A stretch of DNA of 64,000 nucleotides from Nissolia schottii (taxonomy: Eukaryota; Streptophyta; Magnoliopsida; Fabales; Fabaceae). The notes beneath the pieces are model-generated. The model was given only the letters and a program-made list of their open reading frames with translations, had not been told where the DNA came from and searched no databases. The stretch spans positions 282,445-346,444 of the forward strand of contig QANU01067059.1 of the NCBI GenBank assembly GCA_003254905.1, read 5' to 3'. Within the stretch, counting starts at the first letter, position 1, and each line of letters opens with the position of its first letter. This document shows positions 24,939-36,350 of the stretch, one piece after another. The position numbers and the translations under genes were made by a program.

Positions 24939-26489
24939 ATGGCGGTATGTAGCTTGAATCAAGTACTGGCCCAGTTCATCAAAAACCCTAACCCCCAATT
25001 GGTGAACCCACTCCTGGGCATTCTGGCGAGATCCCCCGCCACTTCACGAGATGCGTTCTTCCTCTACAACCAGATGCTCCTCCACCCTCACTCCCACAAC
25101 CACTACACCTTCACCCACGCCCTCAGGGCATCTTCGTCATTTCCCTCCAAGTCCCTCGAGATCCACGCCCACCTCATCAAGTCCGCCCACATCTCCGACC
25201 CCTTCATCAAAAACTCCCTCCTCCACAACTACCTCCTCCAAAACGACGTCGTCTCGGCCACCCGCATCTTTCGCTCCATTCCCTCCCCCGACGTCGTTTC
25301 GTGGACCTCGATAATCTCGGGGCTCTCCAAGTGCGGGTTTCATTCACAAGCCCTCGAGAAATTCAGACTCTCGCTGGCGCTCGTGAAGCCAAACGCGGCA
25401 ACGCTGGTGAGCGCGCTGTCTGCGTGTTCTGCTCTCAAGGCTCTCAAATTCGGCAAGGAAATTCACGCTTATGGGGCTAAAGAAATGGCCGTTGATGGGA
25501 ACGTTATTTTTCACAACGCGATGTTGGATTTGTATGCCAAGTGTGGGTCTTTGGCGAATGCGGAGAACCTGTTTGATAAAATGCCTGAGAGGGACGTGAT
25601 CTCTTGGACCACTCTGGTGATGGCTTACGCGCAAGGAGGGCGCTGCGAGGAGGCGGTCGATGCGTTTAAAAGGATGGTGGCTGGAGGGGAAGCTCGGCCC
25701 AACGAGGCGACTGTTGTCACTGTTTTGTCTGCCTGTGCGAATTCCGGTGCCTTGAGCTTGGGGCATTGGGTGCACTGTTACATTGATACGAGGGGAGGCG
25801 ACCTTGTTGTTGATGGTAACATTGGAAACGCGTTGGTCAACATGTATGCCAAGTGTGGTGACATGAAAATGGGGATTAGAATCTTTGAGATGATCGCGCG
25901 TAAGGATGTTATCTCTTGGGGTGCTGCTATCTGTGGCCTGGCTATGAATGGCCACGGTAAGCAGGCGGTGCAGCTCTTCTCGCGAATGTTGGTTATTGGG
26001 GTTCAACCGGACGATGTGACGTTTGTCGGCCTCTTGTCTGCTTGCAGCCACGAGGGCCTTGTGAGTGAAGGGGTCATGTTCTTCAGAGCCATAAGGGATA
26101 CTTATGGCATTGTGCCTCAAATGAGGCATTACGGTTGCATGGTGGACATGTATGGACGGGCTGGTCTGTTTGAGGAAGCCTTGGATTTCCTTAGAGGGAT
26201 GCCTGTTGAAGCAGAGGGGCCTATTTGGGGATCTCTTCTTCAAGCCTGCAAGGTTCATGGCAATGAGGAAATCTCCGAGTGGATCAGGGGATATCTCGAT
26301 AACAAGAATGTTGGCATTGGTACCCTTGCTTTGTTGTCTAATCTTTATGCGAGTTCTGAAAGATGGGATGATGCTAATGAGGTTCGTAGTGCAATGAGAG
26401 GTGGTGGGTTGAAGAAGATGGCTGGATGTAGCTGGATCGAGCTTGAGATGCCTACCAAAGCATTGAATTCGGATTTATGTGTTGGCTAG
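24939..26489 (+). CDS. Pentatricopeptide repeat protein, PLS class with E motif, 516 aa, intronless
   Basis: PPR proteins bind organellar RNA base by base and act in editing, splicing or stabilisation in mitochondria or plastids. The single exon runs from ATG 24939 to TAG at 26487. The N-terminus (MAVCSLNQVLAQFIKNPNPQ) lacks acidic residues and could be a targeting peptide. Tandem PPR units show the usual phrases: SPDVVSWTSIISGLSKCG, NAMLDLYAKCGSLANAENLF, ERDVISWTTLVMAYAQGG, NALVNMYAKCGDMKMG, RKDVISWGAAICGLAMNGHG, PDDVTFVGLLSACSHEGLV and YGCMVDMYGRAGLFEEA. Alternating P, L and S spacing indicates the PLS subfamily. The C-terminal E motif is present (PIWGSLLQACKVHGNEE to GCSWIEL, about 430-502), but the protein ends 14 residues later without an E+ or DYW domain. 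The RNA target cannot be deduced here. Confidence 0.93.
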   Translation: MAVCSLNQVLAQFIKNPNPQLVNPLLGILARSPATSRDAFFLYNQMLLHPHSHNHYTFTHALRASSSFPSKSLEIHAHLIKSAHISDPFIKNSLLHNYLLQNDVVSATRIFRSIPSPDVVSWTSIISGLSKCGFHSQALEKFRLSLALVKPNAATLVSALSACSALKALKFGKEIHAYGAKEMAVDGNVIFHNAMLDLYAKCGSLANAENLFDKMPERDVISWTTLVMAYAQGGRCEEAVDAFKRMVAGGEARPNEATVVTVLSACANSGALSLGHWVHCYIDTRGGDLVVDGNIGNALVNMYAKCGDMKMGIRIFEMIARKDVISWGAAICGLAMNGHGKQAVQLFSRMLVIGVQPDDVTFVGLLSACSHEGLVSEGVMFFRAIRDTYGIVPQMRHYGCMVDMYGRAGLFEEALDFLRGMPVEAEGPIWGSLLQACKVHGNEEISEWIRGYLDNKNVGIGTLALLSNLYASSERWDDANEVRSAMRGGGLKKMAGCSWIELEMPTKALNSDLCVG

Positions 26490-28170
26490 TGAGCTTAATG
26501 GAGGATCAATGGCATTGTGAACTGAGAATGGTACCAAATGACAATATCAACTTTTAAGGCTGAAAATGAGTAAATGACTTCTGTTCATACTTAGACAGTT
26601 AAATGTGATTTATTCCATTCTTGTATAAACCAATTAATTAAATATTTCTTTGTATATGGATTGGCAGCAAGGAGGCCACTACAATGACAAGGGTATAATG
26701 TAGTTTCAATACATGGACTCAATGACAATGACATTAAACAAGTTTCCTCTTTATGGTACTTTCTAGAACTTGTGCATGGTTTTCTTCTACATTTTAGAAG
26801 GGATGTTCATTTTGCTATCCTTTATGTCTTGTTAATATAATAATCTTGTCACTGATTGTTGAATCTTATTTAACACTTGTGATAGGTTAGAAAGGGTTTA
26901 GCATTCTTTCATTCAATTTTCTTCTTCCGTGTCAGAAACTGGAGCTGCTTTCTTCAGTTAGCTACTTCCAGCTGCTCCTATTGGATCCTGTTATTACCTG
27001 TCCTGCTGTCCAGTTATGTAGGAAGATTGTGATTAAGCTATGTGTATCATGATCATGAGGAGATTGTGTATGCCCATAAAATGTGTCTGCCCAGAACTAA
27101 GCAATGTGTGTCGTGGTAATAAATTATATGTCTTATATAATAAAGTCTTCAGTCACAATAATATCTCAACTGTGAGAAATCATCATGGTAGAATTTTTCT
27201 TTTGTAGAGTTATATATCAAGATATCTTAGATTGATTGTTTTTGGTTACTTGAACGTTCTGTCATTTTACTGTTGTGATGCAGGTGGCAAATATTAGCAA
27301 AGCTTTTACATAAATGTGGGTACCAAATATGCAGTTTTCAGACCATGTACAATGGTCATTCAGGGAGGCATCTCGGAGCCATATTTTTCCTAGGCCCTAC
27401 ATATTACAACAGCCCAAAGAAAATGGTTGATGACTTGATCCATTCTCGTGGACGATGTCTTGTGCAGATTCTGACAAGGCAACCTGCTGTGGGACGCTCA
27501 CGTGATGGAGGTTTGATATCTATTGCTGTCTTTTATCTCAAGAAGAATTCTTTTGACTGCAGGGGGTGCAAGAACAAAACAGACATTGTTCAGGTGAATG
27601 ATCTCCTTTTTTTTTTCCTCCTTTTTTTTTTCTTTTCTTATAGTATGGTCCGTGATCCACGGTTTTCCTTGTGCTGAATTCTAAAGAGTCATGTTTTGGC
27701 TTTTGTTTTTCTATGCAGGTTTAGATTCCCCATGCTCTTTAGCTGCTCTTCCAAGAGCTCATGGCTGTGGCCATTGCTCCATGAATGCTTACATAGGAAG
27801 TCAAATCAAATCTGTGAAGGACCAGAAGAAGAAAGGAGCCTGATATACATGATTCAATAAAGCCTTTATTGTCTTATTCCAACCGTGCTTCATCTCTCAC
27901 ACGTGGAACATGCTGATATCCATAGATGTACAAAGCTCTGTGTAACATGTCATACATTCTCTTTGATGTCATGTTTCCAGTTTACCATGAATTCGAGCTA
28001 TAAGTTATTGAATTATTATGTTTTAGTTGTATCGATAATGCAGTGGAGTCTGAATTGGTTTCATTTAAAGTTAGCTGCTACAATTGTGTACTGACTCTTG
28101 TTTATTGTACCATACATAATCAGAGACACAATATCACTTGTATTTAATAGTTAATGCAATTCTTGTGCAA
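26490..28170 (+). other. Probable spliced 3'UTR of the PPR gene
   Basis: Downstream of the PPR stop are good splice signals. A pyrimidine-poor but clear acceptor (gatgcag) ends at 27283, a donor cag/gtgaat lies at 27593/27594, and the matching acceptor (tttttctatgcag) ends at 27718. AATAAA polyadenylation-like words lie near 27857. Plant PPR genes often carry 3'UTR introns. Joining 27345-27593 to 27719-27724 keeps open a frame of 84 codons (begins MYNGHSGRHLG, ends just after the junction) that I do not recognise; it may be fortuitous. Without transcripts this could equally be a separate non-coding transcript. Confidence 0.4.
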
Positions 28171-29550
28171 TTTAATGGGCTTAAATCATATATTTTGACA
28201 ATATGCCCTTGTCCTGGTTTATGTCGCGTTTCCTGTTGTAGCAGTAGTTTCTGATATTCCAGACTATAGATAGCTAGTGTTTTACTTCTGGTAATGCTGC
28301 TCCTGAGGCTGAAAAGCCATTAGTTTTGTTTGAGGTTTACGTAACACGTTTCACATAATTTTCCCACAACTAAATAATTAAGACTTCTTTTGTAGCAGAG
28401 ATCTTACCACTTTTTTTCATCTAATAATCTTGATGAGTTTTTGTCAAAAATTTTGGCAAAAAATTTCTGGGTAAGTAGTACTTCTCATAAAAAATAATGC
28501 TTGAGATTATGAGCTTTTGTTGGAATTCAATTCCTTTGATGATGTGACGTGATTTCATTTCATCCAATTACCCCATTATTATTTTTTTTTCCGAGCAAAA
28601 TTCTGGATGAATAGTATTTTTTTTATTTAAGAAAAAGAGCAAGACAAAGAAAATTACTCGAGTAACATAAATATTTCCAACTCATCTTCACTCCTTGTAA
28701 CGCCAATTGTTCTAAATATTTATACTGATCCACAATACTGACAGATGATAAACATACATATTTGAGGGGAGAATGATACAAAATAAAACACACTATTTGC
28801 CCTTAATTTATAATAGTTTGGACGGATGTCTTTGTTACACAATCAGTGGCATGCAGCTCCTTTCGTTGTTCTGCGCCAAGTCACCATTAAGAATCTGCAA
28901 ACAGTAAACACTTCCTCGACAAACAAATAACGTCACCCTTTTAAGAATCTTTAAACCAAAAGTAAACAAATAAATAAAATCCAAACAACTCTCAAATACC
29001 ACTTCAGCCTAGTTTGCCATTTGGCCAATCCAGCCTTGTCCTTGACCATGTCTATATATCCAAACTAACAGAATAGAACACTGCATTAGCAACAACAAAC
29101 GGTCAAAAAGTCAAACCTTTCTGGACCGTGGCCATTTATTTAGTAAATGAATAATATTATTTGTAAAATCTCATGATAGTAGACACTCATCACTTCTTTC
29201 TACCCATTTTTTTTTTCTTTCGAGAGTCGGCTATTAACAACTATTACACAACCACGCTCAGAAAAAATATAAAATTCATGGTAATTCTTATTATAATACG
29301 CATTTTTATGAGTGTCGTTATTCATGGATGATCAAATTGAGTCGTTATAAAGTATCATTCCTCTTTTCTTTTCATCAATCATTTCACTCCTTTTATTTTC
29401 TTTTATAATTATTTCACCACCAATTTTATGTACACCGATATTTTCCGTTATTTTTTCCTCCTCTGTTGGCTGTCTGACAAAGTGGGTGTACGAATTTCAT
29501 ATTAGTATGAGCCAAACAAATTAATAAGTCAAACATATTTATTTATCAAA
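28171..29550. other. Intergenic, no recognisable gene
   Basis: AT-rich sequence between the PPR transcript region and the COBRA-like promoter. Open frames here are short and lack domains. Confidence 0.55.
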
Positions 29551-29769
29551 AATGTTACATGTACACTCAATTTTATACACTCATACATACACTATTAATA
29601 ATGCACAAACTTTATTCTTATGAGTGCACAAATATTACAAATTTATACATGATATTCTCAATTATATTTAATTAAGTGCACAAACATTACAAGCATTATA
29701 ACACAAACTTTATGTATATAAATATAAAGTATATGTATGGTGTATATTTTTTTTTATGTACGTGTAGTA
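29551..29769 (-). mobile_element. ~220-bp MITE, copy 1, in the COBRA-like promoter
   Basis: The reverse complement of this segment aligns almost end to end with 55881-56099. Shared words in order include acataaagtttgtgtt, gtaatgtttgtgcactta, aataaagtttgtgcatta and gtgtataaaattg. The ends are inverted repeats of the form atgttacatgtacac and ctactacacgtacat. It carries no coding capacity. It ends about 240 bp before the COBRA-like start codon, so it may overlap the promoter. Confidence 0.8.
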
Positions 29770-30010
29770 GGACTCTTTATTTATTTTCCTCGTGATCTCA
29801 CCGCAACAAATCAAAACTGAACTAAATCTCAAAACTTTAATATAAGTCATGCACCGGCAAACACAGCAAGTTCTGTGTCCTTTGAAACACTCAAAGACGG
29901 AGATAAATTCATATGTTCTCTCAGAACAAGTAAACATACACAACTTTTTCTTTTTGAATAGCATACTTTCTCTTCGTTTTTTTATAAAAAAAAAAAACTA
30001 CTACGTAGCC

Positions 30011-33000
30011 ATGGCCATGGCCTTGCATGTCCATAGCTTCTTCTTCATCATCATTATCATCATCGCCGCATCGCCGTCCCTCTCTCAGCCCCAAAACGCC
30101 GACTCCTGCAACGGAATATTCCTTTCCTACGCCTACACCGGCGGGGCGCGCCTGCCGCCGGACTTGTCAGACGCTGCGGAGCAGCCGTACCGGTTCACGT
30201 CGGTGCTGACGGTGCTCAACAACGGCCTCCAGGAGCTCAAGTCCTGGAGGGCGTTTGTCGGGTTCCGGCACCGAGAGTGGCTTGTGTCAGCGTCCAACGC
30301 GGTGCTCGCCGACGGCACGGAGCTCCCAGGCAACGTCGGGAACGGGACGGTTTTGGTGGGGTTTCCGGTGAGGGACCTGAAGACGGCGGCGGGGACTGCA
30401 GGGGACTTGGGGCAGATGATGGTTCGGGTGGAAATGGTGGGGACTGTGTTTGGGGTGGCGCCACCTAATGTGCCCATGCCTTCCGCCATTAGACTGGCTA
30501 ACGATGGGTTTGTGTGTGGTGAAGCCACTACTAGTCAAGGTACCTTCTTTCCGTATATGATTACTTTATGTGGTAATAACTGAGACTAATTTTCATATAT
30601 TATTAGTGTAAAATTACACTAAATTAATTATGTTTTTATTATTTCATACTTTTTACCCTAAAAAATATTAGTTTATAAAAGAGATTAATTTTAATGTATC
30701 AACAGTGTACAAAAATTTTATATAATCATTCAATCATGTATCATTAAAAAATGGTTAATTCTCATATACATTACCTTAACACTAGGATAAAAAATGAGTC
30801 GGGTCAAATTGTGAATTAATTCTAATTATGTTCGTTAGTGTTTTGATAAGTGTATTGGTGAGCTTTGTTATATATGTTTGGCTCAATAGTTCTTAAGATG
30901 GCTATATCTAATAAATTTTAGGATAAATTGCATAAACCACCTTCAAGGTTTCTCAAAGTTGTACTTCACTTCAAATTATATGTGAAATTGTATTTCACCA
31001 TAATTTTTTTTTACCAATTAATAGTTAACTTTTTATTTTCATTTCTTTTTCTTGTGTTTATTGTTAGGTTAGTAAAAATAATAAAAAAAATAAAATCTTG
31101 TATCTTACTTTTATTTTCTGTGTCAACTATTTTTTTCATAAAATCTTAAAACAGGAAACAAAATTTTATAGTTTTCACTATTTCCTCCTTAAACTTTTGA
31201 AAATAGAAAATATATAAAATAAAAATAGAAACCTAACAAATCATTAGTGACTAATCAAAATGAAAAATTGGGCTGAAGTATAATTTTACACAAAGTTTAG
31301 GGTAGAGTGCAATTTTAACAAACCTGGGTGGTTTGTGCAATTAGTTTTAAGATGAATTATCATTTAAATTATAGTGTTGGAATGTGTGTGCAACATGCAC
31401 TTTATTATTATTATTTTTACTTTAAAAATTATATTGGTCGTAATGATATTTAAATTTAAGACTCATGTATTCTATCTAAATCTATCAAGGTTAGAGCAAT
31501 TTTAGTGACTTCTATTGCACTTTCTTTTGTAAAGTGTGTCATGTACTTTGTATTGAGCCCCTGTTTAAAATTTTGGTTAAACACATTTGAAAATTGTGGT
31601 TAAACACGTGTGACTAAACACATTAGAGAAATGTTGCACAACAATTTAAGAAGCATGCCTGGCTCAATGTAAAGTGTAAAATACTGTGTGATGATACACA
31701 CTTATGACTTATCTATTATTGGTACTGTTGGATGATAGTGAACCCGTTGAAATATAGCGTGAATGGGATTATTAATATACCCAGAAGGACAATGGTTGAA
31801 TTGTTAATGTCTTGATGGCAGTATAGTATTAATTTCTTTTCCCAGGGATGTGTGAAGCAAATGTGGTTTGGCTTTTGAGTCTAGTATTGTGCTAACGATC
31901 ATGTTTACTTTTCATGGTCATCAGGTAACAACGAGACTCACGTATGTTGCGCAACTGATCCCAATTTCGAAACAGACATAGCCACAGACGAAGAGTTCCC
32001 ACCCCGCCAGAACGGTGACCTTAGCATAACGTACGATGTGATCAGAACATCCGACTCGAATTACTGGGCAGAGGTCACGATTTCAAACCACAACCCACTC
32101 GGACGTCTTGACAACTGGAGATTAAGCTGGGAATGGAAGAACGGCGAGTTCATACACACAATGAAAGGCGCATATCCATCTAACGTTGACTCCTCTGAAT
32201 GTGTCTTGGGCCCACAAGGCGTGTTCTACAAGGACCTTGACTTCGCCAACGTGTTGAACTGCGAAAGGAGGCCAATTATAACTGACCTCCCTCCAGCAAG
32301 GCTCAACGACTCAGAACTCGGGAAGATCCCATTTTGCTGCAGGAACGGCACCATTTTGCCGCCAACAATGGATCTTGGCAGGTCGTCTTCGAGGTTCCAG
32401 ATGCAGGTCTTCAAGATGCCGCCGAATCTCAACCGCTCCCAGCTCACGCCGCCGCGAAACTGGAAGATAAGCGGAGCAGCACCCAACCAGGATTACCAAT
32501 GCGGCGCTCCGGTCAGGGTGGGCCCCAGCGAGTCTCCGGATCCAACAGGGCTGCCGTCAAACATATCGGCGATTGCCAGCTGGCAGCTTGCGTGCAACGC
32601 AACAAGAGCCGGCAGTAAATGCTGCGTCTCGTTTTCGGCCTTCTACAGTGATTCCGTGGTTCCCTGCCGAACTTGCGCGTGCGGGTGCCCTGGCAACCCC
32701 GAGAGGACGTGCAGCGCTGCTGAGCCGGCCATGCTGCTTCCGTCGGAGGCAATTCTTGTTCCTTTTGAGAACAGGAGCGGCATGGCTCTTGATTGGGCTG
32801 ACAGGAAGAGCCTGCGGGTGCCTAACCCCATGCCTTGTGGCGACAACTGCGGTGTGAGCATAAATTGGCATGTGTATACGGATTACCGGAAAGGCTGGAC
32901 CGCCAGGATCACGCTCTTTAACTGGGGTGAGACCGACTTCGCGGACTGGTTTGCCGCCGTGCAGATGGACAGGGCGGCTCCTGGTTTTGAGGAGATGTAT

Positions 33001-33336
33001 TCATTCAACGCAAGCGCCTTGGACGGCGTGGGTAACACAATATTCATGCAAGGGAAGCCGGGCTTGAACTTCCTTGTGGCGGAAGCAAATGGATCTGACC
33101 CGCGAAGGGATCCCAGGGTGCCTGGGAAACTGCAATCTGTGATCTTGTTCACAAAGGAAGCCACGCCTGGGATCAACGTGGCTGGTGGTGATGGGTTTCC
33201 GCGTAAGGTATTCTTCAACGGGGAGGAGTGCTCTCTTCCTTTCGTGTATCCAAGCAGTGGCTTCAGGAATGAGTTTTCCTTGGCTGCTATGATGCTCCTC
33301 CTAATGCTGTTGCAGATCATCTGGATGTGCCAATAG
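30011..33336 (+). CDS. COBRA-like protein (COBL7/COBL10 type), two exons, 646 aa
   Basis: COBRA-like proteins are GPI-anchored extracellular proteins that influence cellulose deposition and oriented expansion. Exons are 30011-30539 and 31925-33336, joined GT-AG at phase 1 (TSQ-G-NNET). I chose ATG 30011 because a signal peptide begins right there ([20 protein letters not shown]); the frame is open upstream but is promoter sequence. Residues about 27-175 form the extra N-terminal region present in the COBL7-11 subgroup. The COBRA domain follows ([19 protein letters not shown], a cellulose-binding-like module, then [16 protein letters not shown]). The diagnostic CCVS motif is at about 409-412, followed by the Cys-rich stretch [11 protein letters not shown]. 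The C-terminus ([18 protein letters not shown]) is hydrophobic, as for a GPI signal. The total is close to the roughly 660 residues of Arabidopsis COBL7. No lesions are visible. Confidence 0.93.
30925..31344. mobile_element. 420-bp MITE with 9-bp target duplication inside the COBRA-like intron
   Basis: The left end (aaattgcataaaccacc) pairs with the right end read in reverse (ctaattgcacaaaccacc). Inverted similarity runs on for roughly 75 bp with indels (ttgtacttcac against ttgcactctac; gaaattgtatttca against aaaattatacttca). Immediate flanks are ttttaggat (30916-30924) and ttttaagat (31345-31353), identical at 8 of 9 positions. A 9-bp duplication points to a Mutator-type non-autonomous element. 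Confidence 0.8.
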
Positions 33337-33779
33337 TGGCAGTGTTTGATTTTGGGGCGATTGGTTGTTACTGCGGCGCACGAGTTTACACATGGAAACT
33401 CAGCCAGCAACATCAGTAGACTAAGTTGTGTTGTTGTAGTAACATTCATGCTTCGAGGTGTATTTTGGATGAAGCAATTCTTTGCCCAATTGATATGATT
33501 CTTTCCAGAGGTATAAAAACTGTATTGTGTTGCAAATATAATCTCTGTCAATTGAGATTTTATCATTTTACTTCATTCCTGCATAAATGACACATTTTTT
33601 TTGTTATGAGTTTACATATTTGAAGATTTAAATTAGAATTTTAAAAATTAGTTTATTCAGGGAAGAGGGAAAAAAAAAAAAGGTCAATGCTCGAAACTCA
33701 CCCTCAATTTATAAAGTATTTTTTTTATATATATTAACACCTTGATAAATAGGTGATCAGTATACCAAACTAAAAAGTC
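33337..33779 (+). other. COBRA-like 3'UTR and flank
   Basis: Sequence after the COBRA-like stop; the first 200-250 bases are presumably 3'UTR. I see nothing else in it apart from AT-rich runs. Confidence 0.5.
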
Positions 33780-33844
33780 TTGGTGTACACCAAAATTGGT
33801 GCTACCGTATAGTCAATCAAGTTTTATATGTATAAAGATTTGTA

Positions 33845-34090
33845 TTTCTCTCTCTCACTCACTCCCTCAACTCATGTTCCCCTCTTTCTCTTTTCTCTCT
33901 CATGTTCCCCTTCATCTCTCTCTTTTCTCTCTCACAGTCCAACTCTCTCTCTCACGTTCCTCTTCATCTCTCTCGATCTCACGCCCCCTTCCTCTCTCTC
34001 GTTACTCTCGTTTCTCTCTATCTCGCCACTCCCATCTCTTTTCTTGCATTTTTCTCTCTCTTTTCTCGTGTTCTCTCTTTTCTCTCTACT
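33845..34090 (+). repeat. CT-rich low-complexity tract
   Basis: Degenerate (TC)n sequence, about 245 bp, generating Ser/Leu-rich open frames in all forward frames. Such tracts also occur near the ends of the MULE at 11.3 kb, so this may be part of a related element. Confidence 0.75.
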
Positions 34091-34374
34091 ATCAACGTGA
34101 GATTCATCGTCTCGCACAGCCAACCATGCATTCATGTTGAACAAACCAATATTTTGACAACGAACAAACTTTAATACCATGCATGAACTAACACTAATAT
34201 TCTATAGACACATCTCACACAAAACATAGGATCTAGGACTGCATCACGCGCAAGACGTGGGTTCCAAAGAGCAAGTTTGAAGCCCCTATAAAGGCGTCTC
34301 ACGCAAGTCACCATACATCTGGTGCGAGACGAAGGGATTGTTGTGTTTGGACTTGGAATTGTTCATTATAATTG

Positions 34375-34680
34375 TTAGGGTTTGTTCAACTAGTGTGTAT
34401 ATAAGTTTATTCATACTCGTTGCATATGTTTGTCATTGTTTATGGGTTTGTTCATTCTACTTATATAGGTTTGTTCACTATGTGTATATGGGTTTGTTCA
34501 TTCTAATTGTATAGGTTTGTTCACGTGGTGTATATAGGTTTGTTCATTCTCCCTGTACAGGTTTGTTCAATTTGTGTATCAAGGTTTATTCATTCTTGTT
34601 GTACAGGTTTGTTCACACATTGTACTAGGGTTTGTTCATTCTTGTTGTATAGTTTGGTTTATACATTGTATCTGGATAAT
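34375..34680 (+). repeat. Array of degenerate 23-bp units (GGTTTGTTCA words), forward arm
   Basis: About 12-13 units of the form ggtttgttca followed by 12-13 variable bases, often ending tgtata. This arm faces the inverted arm at 34690-35015. Confidence 0.85.
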
Positions 34681-34689
34681 TTTATGATA

Positions 34690-35015
34690 AACAAACCCAT
34701 ACATTCATGATGAACATACCCATCTATTGACAATGAACAAACTCTAATACCCTGCGAACAAATAACACTCATATTCAACATGAACAAACCCTTATACTGA
34801 GATTGGACAAACCCTAATATCCTATATGAACAAACTCTCATATTCAATATGAACAAACCCATATACTGAATTTGGACAAACTCTAGTACCCTGCATGAAC
34901 AAACCCATATTATGAGATTAAACAAACTATAATACACTGAATGAACAAACCCATACATCAATCATGAACAAACTCAAATAAGGGTTCTTAATAAACTCTA
35001 ATACTCTATATGAAC
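34690..35015 (-). repeat. Array of degenerate 23-bp units (TGAACAAACC words), inverted arm
   Basis: The same word family as 34375-34680 in the opposite orientation (tgaacaaacccata and similar), so that 34375-35015 forms an imperfect palindrome of about 640 bp centred near 34685. A further block of the same inverted orientation lies at 35430-35815. Confidence 0.85.
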
Positions 35016-36350
35016 AAACTCATTCACACTGTATAAAAAAATAGCATTAACAGAGAATGAAAAAAGTCATCCATTTAAACCAACAATCAATTGAAGTTAT
35101 ATGAACAAAGTCAAATATTACATCAAAAGGTTGTATATAGTCATAGGTAATATGTACAAAGGAACAAAGTCATATATTACATATATCTTAGCCTAGTTAT
35201 TAATATATATGGAAACATGTTTGTCGCAGTTGCTGGCTTTGTTGTAGACTTCTTGTCTACTCGTTTTGCACTTGACCACGGAGCTTTCTTGGCAGCTGAG
35301 TTTGAAGAATGGGCAGCCTGTGAAGTCAATTACCTTTTGCTCAATGATTTCCTAATCGATCCCAGACCTTTTCGTCAATGGGATTGTCTAGTTAGTGTTG
35401 TGACGTTCTTCTTTGGCGCCACCTATTCAACAAACAAACAAACAAACAAACAATATAATATCAACTAACAAACCATGCGAATCATGCAAACAAACCTCTG
35501 AACAAACATATACACATAGAATGAACAAACTTGCACAATGAGAATGAACAGACCTACTATTTGAACAAGATATGTAATGAGAATGAACAAACCCATATAT
35601 CATGCGACAACAAACATAATTTTGATAATGAAACAAACTCATATACATTACATGAACAAACCTGTTAAATTAACAAACCTATACACACCATATGAACAAA
35701 CATATACAGCAAGAATGAACAAATCAATGTTCACTATGTTTACAAACAAATACAATTAGAATATACAAAACCATATACAATATATGAACAAACATGTACA
35801 ACTAGAGTGCACAAACACAGATGCACATAGGCAGTGTTTGATAAGTGTCTCTGGACATAAAATACAGAGACAATGGAGAAAGAAACATGTTTGGAGAATG
35901 TTTCTTCATGAGTGTGTTGGGTTTGTGTGGTGCCGTTTGTGGTCAATGCGATTTTGGCGTGACGACGTGAAAAGGAGAGAGCCGCAAGGAGGACGTGAGG
36001 GAAGTCATTCAGTGATAAACAGTGGCGGTTGAAGGACGTGATAGAGGACGCGAACAACGATTGAAGGACGTGACGGAGGACCCGAAGACTAATAGGGGTT
36101 TCATTTGGCCTTAACGGCGATGAAAACGGTTGGGCCGTCAAAGACTGTGAGGTTATGAGAGAGCAGAAGGGAGTTAAGAATTTGGGGGAAGTTGTGAGAG
36201 AGAAAGGGGTTATGGTTTGTTTAGCACGTGGGTGTCATTAGGGGTTAGGGATTTGGAGGAGATTGTTTAGTGGGCTATGGTGTATTCAAAATTTTGGTGG
36301 TTATACATTGGTAGAATTTTAAATGTACACATAACACCACTCATATCAAA

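Larger units (their letters stand above)
33780..36350. mobile_element. Probable non-autonomous transposon block with repeat arrays
   Basis: The left side has ggtgtacacc...gctaccgtatag near 33783. The right side, in reverse, has ggtgttatgtgtaca...ctaccaatgtata near 36325. These are weakly similar and could be decayed inverted ends. Inside are a CT-rich tract, large arrays of 23-bp words in both orientations (34375-35015 and 35430-35815) and a non-repetitive core at 35210-35420 without a recognised domain. A motif near 35830-35870 (aaaatacagagaca) is shared with the MULE at about 11830. The overall plan resembles that MULE without its transposase. Class and exact ends are uncertain. Confidence 0.45.

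Noticed and set aside
25344..26258. 304-codon open frame antisense to the PPR gene
   Set aside because: It lies entirely opposite a strongly supported PPR coding frame; its residues are a codon shadow with no domain.
29849..30010. Upstream extension of the COBRA-like frame to an ATG at 29849
   Set aside because: The extra 54 residues are AT-rich promoter translation; the secretory signal begins at the ATG at 30011.
33796..34140. Ser/Leu-rich open frames in three forward frames
   Set aside because: They are products of a CT-rich simple-sequence tract.
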